Shown piece by piece: positions 8,693 to 16,994 of a stretch of DNA of 64,000 bases (positions within the stretch are counted from its first letter, which is position 1; each line of letters starts with the position of its first letter). Location of the stretch: NCBI RefSeq assembly GCF_003864295.1, contig NZ_BDQK01000001.1, positions 666,676-730,675 of the forward strand, written 5' to 3'. Source of the DNA: Aphanothece sacrum FPU1 (GTDB lineage: Bacteria; Cyanobacteriota; Cyanobacteriia; Cyanobacteriales; Microcystaceae). The position numbers were made by a program, and so were the translations under genes. Below the pieces are notes generated by a model that ran no database searches, had not been told where the DNA came from, and saw nothing but the letters and a program-made list of their open reading frames with translations.

Positions 8693-9577
8693 ATGAATGG
8701 ATTATTTGTCGGTTTAACGACGCTGGATATAATTTATCTGATTGATCACTTTCCTCATCAAAATGAAAAAATTGTCGCCCTTGATCAGACAATTTCTGCG
8801 GGCGGCCCCGCCACAAATGCGGCTATTACTTTTCAATATTTTAAACATCAAGCAACTTTATTAAGTGTGATTGGTAATCATCCCATTAGTCAACTGATTT
8901 GTGCTGAACTTGATAATTATTCTATTAGTGTTTTTGATCTTGAACCTTATCATATTGAATCGCCTCCTACTTCTTCTATTTTAGTAACTAAAGGAACGGG
9001 GGAACGGTCAGTAATTTCTCTTAATGCAAGTAAATCTCAAGCTAAACTTGATAAACTTTCTTTAGAAATTCTTCAAGATATTGATATTATTTTACTCGAT
9101 GGACATCAAATGGTTGTGGGTCAAATTATTGCTCAAAAAGCTAAAGAACGTAACATTCCTGTCGTTATTGATGGAGGAAGTTGGAAATCTGGCTTTGAGA
9201 AAGTCTTACCCTATGTAGATTATGCTATTTGTTCGAGTAATTTTTATCCTCCTAATTGTTCGACTTCTGAAGAAGTTTTACTTTATTTGCAAGGCATGGG
9301 TATTCCTTATATTGCTATTACTAACGGAGAAAATTCCATTCATTATTGGGAAAAAGATAGGTTTGGAATTATTTATATTTTACCAATTAAAGCTATCGAT
9401 ACATTAGGAGCCGGAGATATTTTTCATGGGGCTTTTTGTCATTTTATTTTAAATAATAATTTCAGAGAATCTTTAGAAAAATCTGCTCAAATTGCTTCTA
9501 TATCTTGTCAATTTTTTGGGACTCGTAACTGGATGTCTAAAGCGGCTAATAAAATTAAGATTGTTATCAATAGTTAA
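8693..9577 (+). CDS. PfkB (ribokinase) family carbohydrate kinase
   Basis: The 294-residue protein has the two PfkB signatures. The N-terminal glycine-rich segment AGGPATNAA is at residues 36-44. The C-terminal DTLGAGDIFHGAF is at 236-248, with the catalytic base expected at D242 and the anion hole in GAGD. Enzymes of this fold phosphorylate sugars, nucleosides or sugar phosphates with ATP. The exact substrate cannot be predicted, and no neighbouring sugar pathway gives a hint. The reading frame ends shortly before ruvA on the same strand (36 nt), so the two may be co-transcribed. Alternative starts are not supported because the N-terminal strand begins at once. Confidence 0.85.
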   Translation: MNGLFVGLTTLDIIYLIDHFPHQNEKIVALDQTISAGGPATNAAITFQYFKHQATLLSVIGNHPISQLICAELDNYSISVFDLEPYHIESPPTSSILVTKGTGERSVISLNASKSQAKLDKLSLEILQDIDIILLDGHQMVVGQIIAQKAKERNIPVVIDGGSWKSGFEKVLPYVDYAICSSNFYPPNCSTSEEVLLYLQGMGIPYIAITNGENSIHYWEKDRFGIIYILPIKAIDTLGAGDIFHGAFCHFILNNNFRESLEKSAQIASISCQFFGTRNWMSKAANKIKIVINS

Positions 9578-9613
9578 GCACAAAATTTATAGTAGAAGTT
9601 ATAATCTAAACCT

Positions 9614-10249
9614 GTGATTAATTATCTAAAAGGAAATTCCGTTGAACTTATCAAAAATACCAACAACCGTATGATCCTAATTTTGGAGGTTAATCAAGTT
9701 GGTTATGAAATACAAATTCCCTCAAGATTTGCTCGACAATTATCACAAGATGAGTCAGAAAACCTGCAAATTTTTACTCATCTACAAATTCGAGAAGAGC
9801 AACCCATTCTTTATGGGTTTGCTACATCTTCCGAGCGAGAATTATTTCGTCAATTAATTAGTGTTAGTGGTATTGGCGCACAATTAGCGATCGCCTTAAT
9901 TGATACATTAGGCTTAGAAGAATTAATCCAAGCTATTGTTACTGGAAACATTCGCAAACTCTCTAAAACCCCAGGAGTTGGGCAAAAAACAGCCGAAAGA
10001 ATTGCCCTAGAATTAAAAACAAAACTATCTCAATGGCGACAATTAGTGGGAATAACTCTGCCTTCTTCTTCTGCAATTCCTTCCTTAGAAATTATCGAAG
10101 ATATCGAGATGACTTTATTAGCATTAGGCTATACAAATGAGGAAATTAATCAAGCAATTTATACCCTCAGTCAAGACAATCAAATGCTAAAAAATACTCA
10201 TACCGAAGAATGGATTAGAGAAGCGATCGCTTGGTTAAGTCGAAATTAA
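9614..10249 (+). CDS. ruvA: Holliday junction branch migration protein RuvA
   Basis: The 211-residue protein starts at a GTG. It has the N-terminal OB-fold (INYLKGNSVELI...GYEIQIP), a central pair of helix-hairpin-helix motifs (VSGIGAQLAIALI and TPGVGQKTAERIALELK), and the C-terminal three-helix domain that contacts RuvB (LLALGYTNEEINQAI). RuvA binds four-way DNA junctions as a tetramer and targets the RuvB motor to them. Length and order agree with other cyanobacterial RuvA proteins. Neither ruvB nor ruvC is adjacent. Confidence 0.95.
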   Translation: MINYLKGNSVELIKNTNNRMILILEVNQVGYEIQIPSRFARQLSQDESENLQIFTHLQIREEQPILYGFATSSERELFRQLISVSGIGAQLAIALIDTLGLEELIQAIVTGNIRKLSKTPGVGQKTAERIALELKTKLSQWRQLVGITLPSSSAIPSLEIIEDIEMTLLALGYTNEEINQAIYTLSQDNQMLKNTHTEEWIREAIAWLSRN

Positions 10250-10279
10250 TGAACTGCATAATCGTACATCGAGAATTAA

Positions 10280-10606
10280 TTAGGTAGCCAATTTTTGACT
10301 GACATATCGATTTAAACTAACTTTGTTTTCAGCCGCTTCTATTGCTAATTTTCGATGAAGTTCTGGTAGAATACGCACCTGAAATTTGCCACTATAGCTT
10401 TTTTGTGCCAAAGGTTCTGGGACTTCTTCTCCATTTGCTTCCATATCAGCAACAATAGTCTGTACTAATTTAGTAATGCCCTCTAATGCAGTCCAACGAT
10501 TTTCGTTAAGATAAGACAGACTGGGATATTCTGCACAAAGTCCCACAAACTCTTGATCTTCTTCTGACCAGGTAATTTTATAGGTGTAATGTTCGTAACT
10601 ATTCAT
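10280..10606 (-). CDS. hicB: HicB family antitoxin
   Basis: The 108-residue protein has an N-terminal HicB beta-sheet domain (YKITWSEEDQEFVGLCAEYPSLSYL) and a C-terminal ribbon-helix-helix-like segment (FQVRILPELHRKLAIEAAENKVSLNRYVSQKL) for DNA binding. HicB neutralises the HicA mRNA interferase and represses its own operon. The gene order hicA-hicB is preserved, but the upstream hicA is only a 28-codon stump whose TGA overlaps the ATG of this gene. The antitoxin is therefore an orphan. Confidence 0.85.
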   Translation of the reverse strand: MNSYEHYTYKITWSEEDQEFVGLCAEYPSLSYLNENRWTALEGITKLVQTIVADMEANGEEVPEPLAQKSYSGKFQVRILPELHRKLAIEAAENKVSLNRYVSQKLAT

Positions 10607-10689
10607 GACTCATCCTTTACTAAATCCGTAAAGCTGACGTTTTTTGGGTTCTTTTTGAACTGAGCAACAAGTTTACTAATTTGTGTCAT
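10603..10689 (-). pseudogene. hicA remnant (28 codons) truncated just upstream of hicB
   Basis: On the minus strand an ATG at 10689 opens a 28-residue frame, MTQISKLVAQFKKNPKNV then SFTDLVKDES, which ends at a TGA overlapping the hicB start. The sequence resembles the N-terminus of HicA (KLIxxFxxNPKxxxWxELVKLL). The catalytic His-containing core of HicA, roughly the last 45 residues, is missing. A good GGAGGT ribosome-binding site remains upstream (10701-10706). The simplest reading is an internal deletion that kept the hicB ribosome-binding site. An independent short peptide gene is less likely. Confidence 0.65.
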
Positions 10690-10836
10690 AGACTCATTTT
10701 ACCTCCATAATAGGATCAATAATGATACTATGTCAAGCAAGTCCCAGATAAGCTAATAAACATTTAGCTACTCAATTAACCTTTAATAATCTTTAAATCC
10801 TTCATAGACAAAGGTTTTAAATTTATTCAGCAAACC

Positions 10837-11850
10837 CTAATTAGTTTGAAAAATATTTTGTACCATTTTTTTCTCTAAATGATTAGCTACCTTATCTAAT
10901 TCTGTTACCTCACCATCATTAAGTTTCCATCCCATTGCGCCTAAATTATCTTCCATTTGTTTAACACTTTTTGCCCCAGGAATAGGAATAGTTCCCTTAC
11001 AAATACACCAATTAAGAGCCACTTGTGATTGAGTTTTACTATGATGATTAGCAATTTCTTGTAAACAGTCTAAAAGTGGACGAATTTTAGGAAGTAATTG
11101 TCTAAACAAGAGGCCACGAAACCCTTTTGGTAATAAACCATTTTCTGAATATTTACCAGTTAATAATCCCAAAGCTAAAGGACTATAAGCAATTAATTTA
11201 ATGCCCAATTCATCACAAACATCTTTAAGCCCTAATTCCGTCACAGCATAAGTCGATAACAAAGAATATTGAACCTGTAAACTAACAAGAGGAATTCCCC
11301 GTGAGGAGAATCTTTGATATACTTGTTTAAGTCGTTTTGGCCCATAATTAGACAAGCCAATTCCTTTGACCAATCCTTGCTCATATAAGTCCCCTAACCC
11401 ATCTAATAAACCCCCTTCCTGCCAAGGCGCGTAATTCGCCGTTGACCAGTGCATTTGGACTAAATCAATGGGTCTGCCCAAACGCTCGGCCGATGCTTTT
11501 CCCGCAGCTATCATAGAATGGCGTGTCCATCGCCAGGGATAGGCGGCCAACTTAGTCCCTAGACAAATCTTTTCTTGACCTATCCCTTGATATTCCCGCG
11601 AAAATCTTCCTAATAAAAGTTCACTGCGTCCATTGAGTTTTCCGGTTCCGTAGGAGTCCCCCGTATCAAATAAAGTCACTCCTTGACTAACTGCTAGGTT
11701 AAATACCTTTTGTAGCTCCAAATCCATACTTTCATCATATCCCCACAAGAATCTGTTACCCCAGGCCCAAGTACCGCATCCCATAGAAGGCAAAAATAGG
11801 GAAGAATTAAGAGGATTTTGGGATAATGTTTGAGGTTGTTCAGTAGTCAT
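10837..11850 (-). CDS. Aldo/keto reductase
   Basis: The 337-residue protein has the (beta/alpha)8 barrel motifs of the NADPH-dependent aldo/keto reductase family. The catalytic tetrad can be placed at D62 and Y67 (LFDTGDSYGTG), K100 (CLGTKLAAYPW) and H134 (LVQMHWS). The C-terminal cofactor-binding segment ALNWCICKGTIPIPGAKSVKQ contains the conserved IPGAKS. The subgroup resembles plant and cyanobacterial reductases of the pyridoxal-reductase-like type. The physiological carbonyl substrate is not predictable. It stands alone between the hicB locus and a secreted-protein gene. Confidence 0.9.
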   Translation of the reverse strand: MTTEQPQTLSQNPLNSSLFLPSMGCGTWAWGNRFLWGYDESMDLELQKVFNLAVSQGVTLFDTGDSYGTGKLNGRSELLLGRFSREYQGIGQEKICLGTKLAAYPWRWTRHSMIAAGKASAERLGRPIDLVQMHWSTANYAPWQEGGLLDGLGDLYEQGLVKGIGLSNYGPKRLKQVYQRFSSRGIPLVSLQVQYSLLSTYAVTELGLKDVCDELGIKLIAYSPLALGLLTGKYSENGLLPKGFRGLLFRQLLPKIRPLLDCLQEIANHHSKTQSQVALNWCICKGTIPIPGAKSVKQMEDNLGAMGWKLNDGEVTELDKVANHLEKKMVQNIFQTN

Positions 11851-11957
11851 TTTTTGATAATTTATGATGTGCAGATATGTACATAAATATTAAATAATCA
11901 AGCTCACTGTCAATTCCCTAGCTTGTATTTAACCATAATTGAGTCAATAAAAATCAA

Positions 11958-12287
11958 TTAATGGTTAGTCGGAGTAGCATTTACTAAAAAATACTGTCCA
12001 TTTTTTTCAAGCACTACAACCTGATCTCCACGATTTCCTGCTCCACCTGGATAATAGAATCTTACCTTTGTTTTATTGGCTAATTCTACAAATAGAACAG
12101 TTCCATTTGGCCCCGAAACAATGCCAACAACCTTACCCACTTGATAGACAGAATTAGAATTAACTCCCACAGTTGAATTAATCTCTGTTTTTCTAGTTTC
12201 AGATGGATAAGTCGATTGAGCAATTGTCCCTGGAGTCACAACAGCAAGAGCAACGCTAATCATTAGCGTGCCAAAAATTTTGTTCAT
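11958..12287 (-). CDS. Small exported protein, function unknown
   Basis: The 109-residue protein starts with a short basic end, a hydrophobic stretch (FGTLMISVALAVVTPGTIAQS) and a likely cleavage site near residues 23-25, so it should be secreted to the periplasm. The mature part is small and beta-rich, with VYQVGKVVGIVSGPNGTVLFVEL and RGDQVVVLEKNGQYFLV. This suggests a compact barrel-like domain, but I do not recognise a named family. The 130-bp upstream region contains a two-block motif (12422-12460) that recurs near 45925. Confidence 0.55.
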   Translation of the reverse strand: MNKIFGTLMISVALAVVTPGTIAQSTYPSETRKTEINSTVGVNSNSVYQVGKVVGIVSGPNGTVLFVELANKTKVRFYYPGGAGNRGDQVVVLEKNGQYFLVNATPTNH

Positions 12288-12477
12288 GTGAATTCCCTCT
12301 AAATGGGAAGAAAATGTCTTTCAGCCTTGAATAATTTTCTCCCTTTCTTCAACTCTAGAAAAAGTTGCCTCAACACACCATAAAAATAAAATTACGAGGG
12401 AGGAGTTTTAACTTGGTTAATATTTCTTAAGACAAAGTCGTTTATTTATGTCCAACTACTGATCGGGAAACCTAAAA

Positions 12478-13086
12478 TTATTTATGAAGCAAGGTTTCAC
12501 CCGTTTTTCCCGTGACTAACCACAGTAGCGATCGCCCGGTATCTCTGAGGAGTTTTTCCAAGGGTTCAGGGGAAGTATGAGAATGAACACCAACAGGTTT
12601 GAGGATAATTCCATTAGTTCCAAAGATAATTTCTCCAATGATACGGGCCCGGGTCATATGGGTATCAGAAGTAACCAGATAAATACTATCAACACCCTGA
12701 GATTTTAATTCATTGACTAGGGTCGTAAAATTGGTTACGGTGTCTTTAGCTTGGTAATTGAGATGTAAGCGATCGCTTTTGACACCCGCTTTAGCAAAAA
12801 TTTTGGTCACGTATCCTTCAGGACTACCGGAAGATACCCAAATGGGTAAATTCGGATATTGTTTAGCTAATTTAGCCGCAAACCGTTCCCGATCTGCATG
12901 ACCTCCCAAAACAAAAATCGCTTCGGGTTGGATAAAATAGCTTTGTAATTGTTTATAACCTAGCCACAGTCCTAGAGATGATAATAGAACTAGCAGTAAA
13001 TGCTTTGGCCCCATTCTTTGAGAACGAACCACCTTCACATTTTGTCTTTGAGAACGAATCTTGAGCAACATCGACAGAACACTCAC
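12478..13086 (-). CDS. YdcF/ElyC-like DUF218 family protein
   Basis: The 202-residue protein has one N-terminal membrane segment (HLLLVLLSSLGLWLGYKQL) and then the DUF218 core: IFVLGGHADRERFAAKLA, LPIWVSSGSPEGYV, AKDTVTNFTTLV and YLVTSDTHMTRARIIGE. DUF218 proteins (SanA, ElyC, YdcF) act at the envelope and affect cell-wall integrity or bind nucleotide-like ligands. Here the domain would face the periplasm. The protein is shorter than ElyC and close in size to SanA. Specific function is unknown. Confidence 0.85.
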   Translation of the reverse strand: MSVLSMLLKIRSQRQNVKVVRSQRMGPKHLLLVLLSSLGLWLGYKQLQSYFIQPEAIFVLGGHADRERFAAKLAKQYPNLPIWVSSGSPEGYVTKIFAKAGVKSDRLHLNYQAKDTVTNFTTLVNELKSQGVDSIYLVTSDTHMTRARIIGEIIFGTNGIILKPVGVHSHTSPEPLEKLLRDTGRSLLWLVTGKTGETLLHK

Positions 13087-13373
13087 ACCAATACGTTAGA
13101 TCAAACTATCACCATGGTTGAACCCCTAAGGTGATAAGACGCTTTTTTAGTTATTATGCTCCCTTGCTTAAAAAACTTAATAAGAAATTCACAAACGTCC
13201 CCATTATACCGTTAGTTGCCTTAGTTAGCGATCGCGCTTTTAACGTTTATTTGTATTACTTAATTATTCTTATTGACATAATTACGTTTTTGTGTTAGTG
13301 GTTGTAGTTGAGTAAATTTTGAGTAAATAGATGCAATGGGTCATAAAGGTCAGAGGGGTAAGTTAAAATATAA

Positions 13374-13445
13374 AGCCCGTGAGCGGATTTGAACCGCTGA
13401 CCCATGCATTACGAGTGCATTGCTCTACCCCTGAGCCACACGGGC
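13374..13445 (-). tRNA. tRNA-Thr (anticodon CGT)
   Basis: The minus strand folds as a 72-nt tRNA: acceptor stem GCCCGTG paired with CACGGGC, D arm with GGCTCAGGGGTAGAGC, anticodon loop CTCGTAA with anticodon CGT at 13411-13413, and a T arm ending in GGTTCAAATCC. The discriminator base is U (13374) and CCA is not encoded. It decodes ACG threonine codons. It is a single tRNA with no flanking integrase. Confidence 0.95.
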
Positions 13446-13499
13446 AAGTTAGGGAAAATCACAAACATTAACATTCCCAAATGATCAGTATATCGTAAA

Positions 13500-13763
13500 A
13501 TGACTAATCCACACCAAAATTCTCGCCCTAAACTTGATACTCAAAAGTATGCCAAACTCAAGGCCGAAGCGAAAGCCCCTTACAAAGGGTTAAGACAGTT
13601 TTTTTATCTGGCTTTTGGGGCCTCTGGGTTTATTGGAGCTATAGTATTTTTAGCCCAATTAGCCGCCGGACGAGATGTGGTCAAAGCTTTACCTAATTTT
13701 GCCCTACAACTGGGGGTCATTGTCCTGATGGTGTCTTTATTTCGCCTAGAAAAATCTAATTAA
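13500..13763 (+). CDS. DUF3493 family membrane protein
   Basis: The 87-residue protein has a basic N-terminus containing LKAEAKAPYKGLRQFFYLAFGASG, followed by two hydrophobic helices (FYLAFGASGFIGAIVFLAQL and FALQLGVIVLMVSLF). The motif EAKAPYxxLRxFxY is characteristic of DUF3493, a family restricted to cyanobacteria and plastids. Plant members include a factor linked to photosystem II accumulation (LPA3-like). A role in thylakoid membrane assembly is an inference from that relationship. Confidence 0.8.
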   Translation: MTNPHQNSRPKLDTQKYAKLKAEAKAPYKGLRQFFYLAFGASGFIGAIVFLAQLAAGRDVVKALPNFALQLGVIVLMVSLFRLEKSN

Positions 13764-13792
13764 AGCCCGCGATCGCGGGCATTCAAAAGGTG

Positions 13793-14332
13793 TTATTTAA
13801 CCCCTAATAATTCCACATCAAAAATCAGGGTTGCATTAGGAGGAATAACTCCACCGGCCCCCCGCGCACCATAACCTAAGTCTGAAGGAATAATTAATTG
13901 ACGACGGCCTCCTACTTTCATAGTCATTACTCCTTCATCCCAACCTTGAATCACTTGACCTACACCAATTTTAAAGGAGAAGGGACTATTGCGATCGCGG
14001 GAACTATCAAATTTTGTCCCATTTTCTAAGGTTCCTGTATAGTGAACCGTCACCGTATCCCCTTTTTTGGGAGAGGCCCCTGTTCCCAATTCGAGATCAA
14101 CGTATTCGAGTCCAGAAGGGGTCTTAACGGTTTTCTTTGAGTCCATTTGGCTATTTTCCTTATTTGATGCTATTAGAGGGTTACTGGGGTCTTGGGAGAG
14201 GTTCTGAGGTTGTTCTTGTTGAAGAGAAGAAGCGATCGCTTGAGATTTTTCTCCACCATTAAACACAGAGCCAAGCAACAATAATAAACTAAAAGTGGCA
14301 ATAATACCAAAGCTAATGAAAATTTCCCGCAT
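13793..14332 (-). CDS. FKBP-type peptidyl-prolyl cis-trans isomerase
   Basis: The 179-residue protein begins with a membrane or signal segment (FISFGIIATFSLLLLLGSVF), then a low-complexity linker rich in Q, S and N. A complete FKBP domain follows at about residues 70-179 with TPSGLEYVDLELGTGASPKKG, VTVHYTGTLENGTKFDSS, GVGQVIQGWDEGVMTMKVG, LGYGARGAGGVIPPNATLIFDVELL. The enzyme accelerates prolyl bond isomerisation and should act in the periplasm or thylakoid lumen. Such one-domain FKBPs are common in cyanobacteria. Confidence 0.95.
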   Translation of the reverse strand: MREIFISFGIIATFSLLLLLGSVFNGGEKSQAIASSLQQEQPQNLSQDPSNPLIASNKENSQMDSKKTVKTPSGLEYVDLELGTGASPKKGDTVTVHYTGTLENGTKFDSSRDRNSPFSFKIGVGQVIQGWDEGVMTMKVGGRRQLIIPSDLGYGARGAGGVIPPNATLIFDVELLGVK

Positions 14333-14362
14333 AATTGTGTCCTTAATTGTAAGTTTTCTTGA

Positions 14363-14686
14363 CTATCGCCACAATTTATTTTCTAAGTCTCGAACTTGAC
14401 GTTCTAGACGATCAATACGTCCGCGTAATTCATCGACTTCAGACTGACGTGGCACTCCTAAATCTTGTAGCATATGGCGTAATTGACGTTCCATATTACT
14501 CTCAAAGTTGCCCTGTTCAGTCTTGATCTGACTCATCATATCGTCTACAAATGCCTGGGCCTGATCTGAGTTAATTTTCCCATCTTTGACCCATTGTTCG
14601 CTAACTTCTCGCAGTTTTTCGGCTGCTAGGGAGGTTGTCCCTATCCCCACTAACAATAACTGTTTAATCCAGTCATTACCATCCAT
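14363..14686 (-). CDS. Phasin-like coiled-coil protein
   Basis: The 107-residue protein is helical throughout. The N-terminus (WIKQLLLVGIGTTSLAAEKLREVSEQWVKDGKI) and the middle (QAQAFVDDMMSQIKTEQGNFE) match the phasin-like or polyhydroxyalkanoate granule-associated family found in many bacteria. The last 30 residues (RGRIDRLERQVRDLENKLW) are a regular leucine-zipper coiled coil. It may bind granule surfaces or regulate another protein. It lies 30 nt upstream of the FKBP gene on the same strand, so the two could be co-transcribed. Confidence 0.65.
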   Translation of the reverse strand: MDGNDWIKQLLLVGIGTTSLAAEKLREVSEQWVKDGKINSDQAQAFVDDMMSQIKTEQGNFESNMERQLRHMLQDLGVPRQSEVDELRGRIDRLERQVRDLENKLWR

Positions 14687-14811
14687 TGATTTCTATTCCC
14701 TCTCAAATAACTCTTAGTTTAACCACCAAAGACCTATTAAGGATACTAAGATGTTTGACGACTTGACTGATCTTACCGCAATATTATTAAGTCTTTTCAT
14801 TTTTATTCTTT

Positions 14812-15282
14812 GTGATTGAAGTTGCTTCCCATCATCTTAAACAAATTTCTCTCCATGCTCAGATGGTTTATCCTGAAGAATGTTGTGGATTATTACTTGG
14901 TCTAATTAACGAAAACTCAACTCGTTTAGTTGAGGTTCGTGAAACTGAGAATAGTTGGGATTCACCAGATGAGAAACTTTTCCTTGATCTTGTTGATTCT
15001 ACAGGTAAAAATATTAGTAAACATAATCGTTTTACTATTGCTCCAGAAATTATTTTAAAGGTACAAAAAGAGTGCCGCGATCGCAATTTAGACATTATTG
15101 GTGTGTATCATTCTCATCCTGATTATCCGGCCATTCCTTCAGAATTTGATCTGGCTATTGCTTGGTCACAATACTCTTATATTATTATCTCTCTAAAACA
15201 AGGAAAAATTACCGACATTCGTAGTTGGAAACTTGATGATAATAATCAATTTCAAGGAGAAATAATCACAAATGTTGCCTAA
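14812..15282 (+). CDS. JAMM/MPN+ metalloprotease (Mov34 family)
   Basis: The 156-residue protein starts at a GTG. It has a full JAMM zinc site: E23 in PEECCG, then H100-S-H102 followed by seven residues, S110, two residues, and D113 (YHSHPDYPAIPSEFD). Bacterial JAMM proteases of this size cleave sulfur-carrier proteins with a ubiquitin-like fold from their targets or processed forms, in cysteine, thiamin or molybdopterin pathways. The next gene downstream encodes an E1-like MoeB-rhodanese enzyme, which makes such a sulfur-transfer role likely here. The carrier protein itself is not in the window. Confidence 0.85.
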   Translation: MIEVASHHLKQISLHAQMVYPEECCGLLLGLINENSTRLVEVRETENSWDSPDEKLFLDLVDSTGKNISKHNRFTIAPEIILKVQKECRDRNLDIIGVYHSHPDYPAIPSEFDLAIAWSQYSYIIISLKQGKITDIRSWKLDDNNQFQGEIITNVA

Positions 15283-15460
15283 TCTCATTAAGATAAGCAG
15301 GAGTGTGACAACCCTTATTCTCTGGTTGAAAAAATTATCCACGACGAAATTTGAACTCCGTTCCTTTTAATACCGAACTCAGGTTGTTTAGCTAAATCTG
15401 CTACAATAGTTGAGCTATTCCCCTCAAATAACGTGCGTTTACTTAGGTCAAACAACGCCT

Positions 15461-16633
15461 ATGCTGAATCCTAATTTACAAGAAATCGAACTAAGTCGAG
15501 ACGAATTTCAAAGATACTCTCGTCATATTATTTTGCCAGAAGTGGGGCTAGATGGTCAAAAACGCATTAAAGCGGCTAGTGTCCTTTGCATTGGTACCGG
15601 AGGCTTAGGTTCTCCCTTACTGCTATACTTAGCGGCAGCCGGAGTTGGTAGAATTGGCATTGTTGATTTTGATATAGTCGATAGTTCTAATTTACATCGT
15701 CAAATCATTCACGGGACATCCTGGGTAGGAAAACCGAAAATTCAGTCAGCTAAAGACCGAATTCTAGAGATTAACCCCTATTGTCAGGTAGATTTATATG
15801 AAACCCGTATCAGTTCCGAAAATGCCTTAGAAATCATCAAACCCTACGATGTGGTCATTGATGGAACTGACAATTTCCCCACCCGATATCTGACGAATGA
15901 TGCTTGTGTTTTGCTTGACAAACCAAATATTTATGGGTCAATTTTCCGCTTTGAAGGACAAGCAACTGTCTTTAACTATCAAGGAGGCCCCAACTATCGG
16001 GACTTATACCCGGAACCCCCACCACCAGGAATGGTTCCTTCCTGTGCTGAAGGGGGGGTATTAGGGGTTTTACCAGGCATTATTGGTACGATTCAAGCTA
16101 CTGAAGCCCTAAAAATCATTTTAGGGGCTGAAGATACCCTCAGTGGGCGTTTACTGCTGTATAACGCCTGGAATATGACCTTTCGGGAATTAAAATTGCG
16201 CCCCAACCCTGAACGGCCAGTGATTACTCATCTTATTGATTATGAACAATTCTGTGGCATTCCTCAAGCCAAAGCGGCAGAAGCGCAAGAACAATCAGCT
16301 ATTCCTGAAATTTCGGTTAAAGACTTAAAAGGGTTAATGGAACATGGGGCTGATGCGTTTGTTTTAATTGATGTGCGTAATGTGAATGAATACGAAATTG
16401 CGCGCATTCCGGGATCAATTTTAGTACCCTTACCTGATATTGAACAAGGAATAGGTATTGAAAAAGTCAGAGAATTGTCTCATAATCATCGGGTTATTGC
16501 CCATTGTAAAATGGGGGGACGTTCGGCAAAAGCGTTAAATATCCTCAAAGAAGCCGGAATTACTGGTACTAATGTTAAAGGAGGAATTACAGCCTGGAGT
16601 CGAGAAGTTGATCCCAATGTTCCTGAATATTAG
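15461..16633 (+). CDS. moeB: MoeB/ThiF-type adenylyltransferase with C-terminal rhodanese domain
   Basis: From the ATG at 15461 the protein has 390 residues; a TTG at 15410 would add 17. The E1-like domain has the nucleotide motif GTGGLGSPLLLYLAAAG, the acidic DFDIVDSSNLHRQ, and VPSCAEGGVLGVLPG. Last comes a rhodanese domain with IDVRNVNEYEIARIPGS and the persulfide loop HCKMGGRSAKAL. Such enzymes activate the C-terminal glycine of a MoaD/ThiS-like carrier as an adenylate and feed sulfur to it. The CxxC zinc pair seen in E. coli MoeB is replaced by ERPVIT, which I recall as usual in cyanobacterial members. The upstream neighbour is a JAMM protease. Confidence 0.85.
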   Translation: MLNPNLQEIELSRDEFQRYSRHIILPEVGLDGQKRIKAASVLCIGTGGLGSPLLLYLAAAGVGRIGIVDFDIVDSSNLHRQIIHGTSWVGKPKIQSAKDRILEINPYCQVDLYETRISSENALEIIKPYDVVIDGTDNFPTRYLTNDACVLLDKPNIYGSIFRFEGQATVFNYQGGPNYRDLYPEPPPPGMVPSCAEGGVLGVLPGIIGTIQATEALKIILGAEDTLSGRLLLYNAWNMTFRELKLRPNPERPVITHLIDYEQFCGIPQAKAAEAQEQSAIPEISVKDLKGLMEHGADAFVLIDVRNVNEYEIARIPGSILVPLPDIEQGIGIEKVRELSHNHRVIAHCKMGGRSAKALNILKEAGITGTNVKGGITAWSREVDPNVPEY

Positions 16634-16971
16634 CTAACTGCGCACGAAGGCCTGTTTTACCAAAAATACTCTGTAGGGACGGGTTTATCTGGTAGGGGTC
16701 AACGGACGTTGACCCCTACTTGTTAGAATCAGGAAATTTTGTTCTACCGGACAAATTATTCTAAATTATTATAAATGATAGACCTTAACTCGCTCAGAGT
16801 TAAGCTATACAAATAAAGGTTGCCTACGCAACCTAGAATGGCTGTCCGCGCAGGCGGACTTAGTTTTTATAGGATCAGACATAAGGTCTGTTATCAATTA
16901 TCAATTTACCATAGTCACTCCCGTAGAACCAATATTTTATAATTCATAATTTATAATTCATAATTCATAAT
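16634..16971. repeat. Gene-free region with three repeat types
   Basis: This convergent intergenic region holds a 28-bp palindrome of the GTAGGGG...CCCCTAC family at 16692-16719 and a full copy of the multi-hairpin element at 16741-16930. It also holds most of a heptamer array (ATAATTC, eight units, 16939-16994) that runs into the 3' end of the next gene. I see no coding potential. Confidence 0.8.
16741..16930 (+). repeat. Multi-hairpin dispersed element, copy A (full)
   Basis: About 190 bp bounded by GTTCTACCGG and CCGTAGAAC inverted ends. Inside lie four small hairpins in fixed order: TTAACTC/GAGTTAA, GGTTGC/GCAACC, GTCCGC/GCGGAC and CAGAC/GTCTG. Related copies lie at 43345-43535, 56042-56197 and 60476-60665, with fragments near 50455-50545 and 60930-60950. 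Confidence 0.85.
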
Positions 16972-16994
16972 TCATAATTCATAATTTATAATTC
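16939..16994. repeat. Heptamer tandem array, ATAATTC x 8
   Basis: Eight head-to-tail 7-bp units (ATAATTC or ATAATTT) occupy 16939-16994. The array overlaps the last codons and the stop of the REC-PAS-AAA gene at 16972, so the C-terminal residues INYEL of that protein are encoded by the repeat. Confidence 0.85.

Noticed and set aside
13374-13445. tRNA-Thr as an attachment site of an integrated element
   Set aside because: No integrase and no duplicated tRNA 3' end was seen near it.
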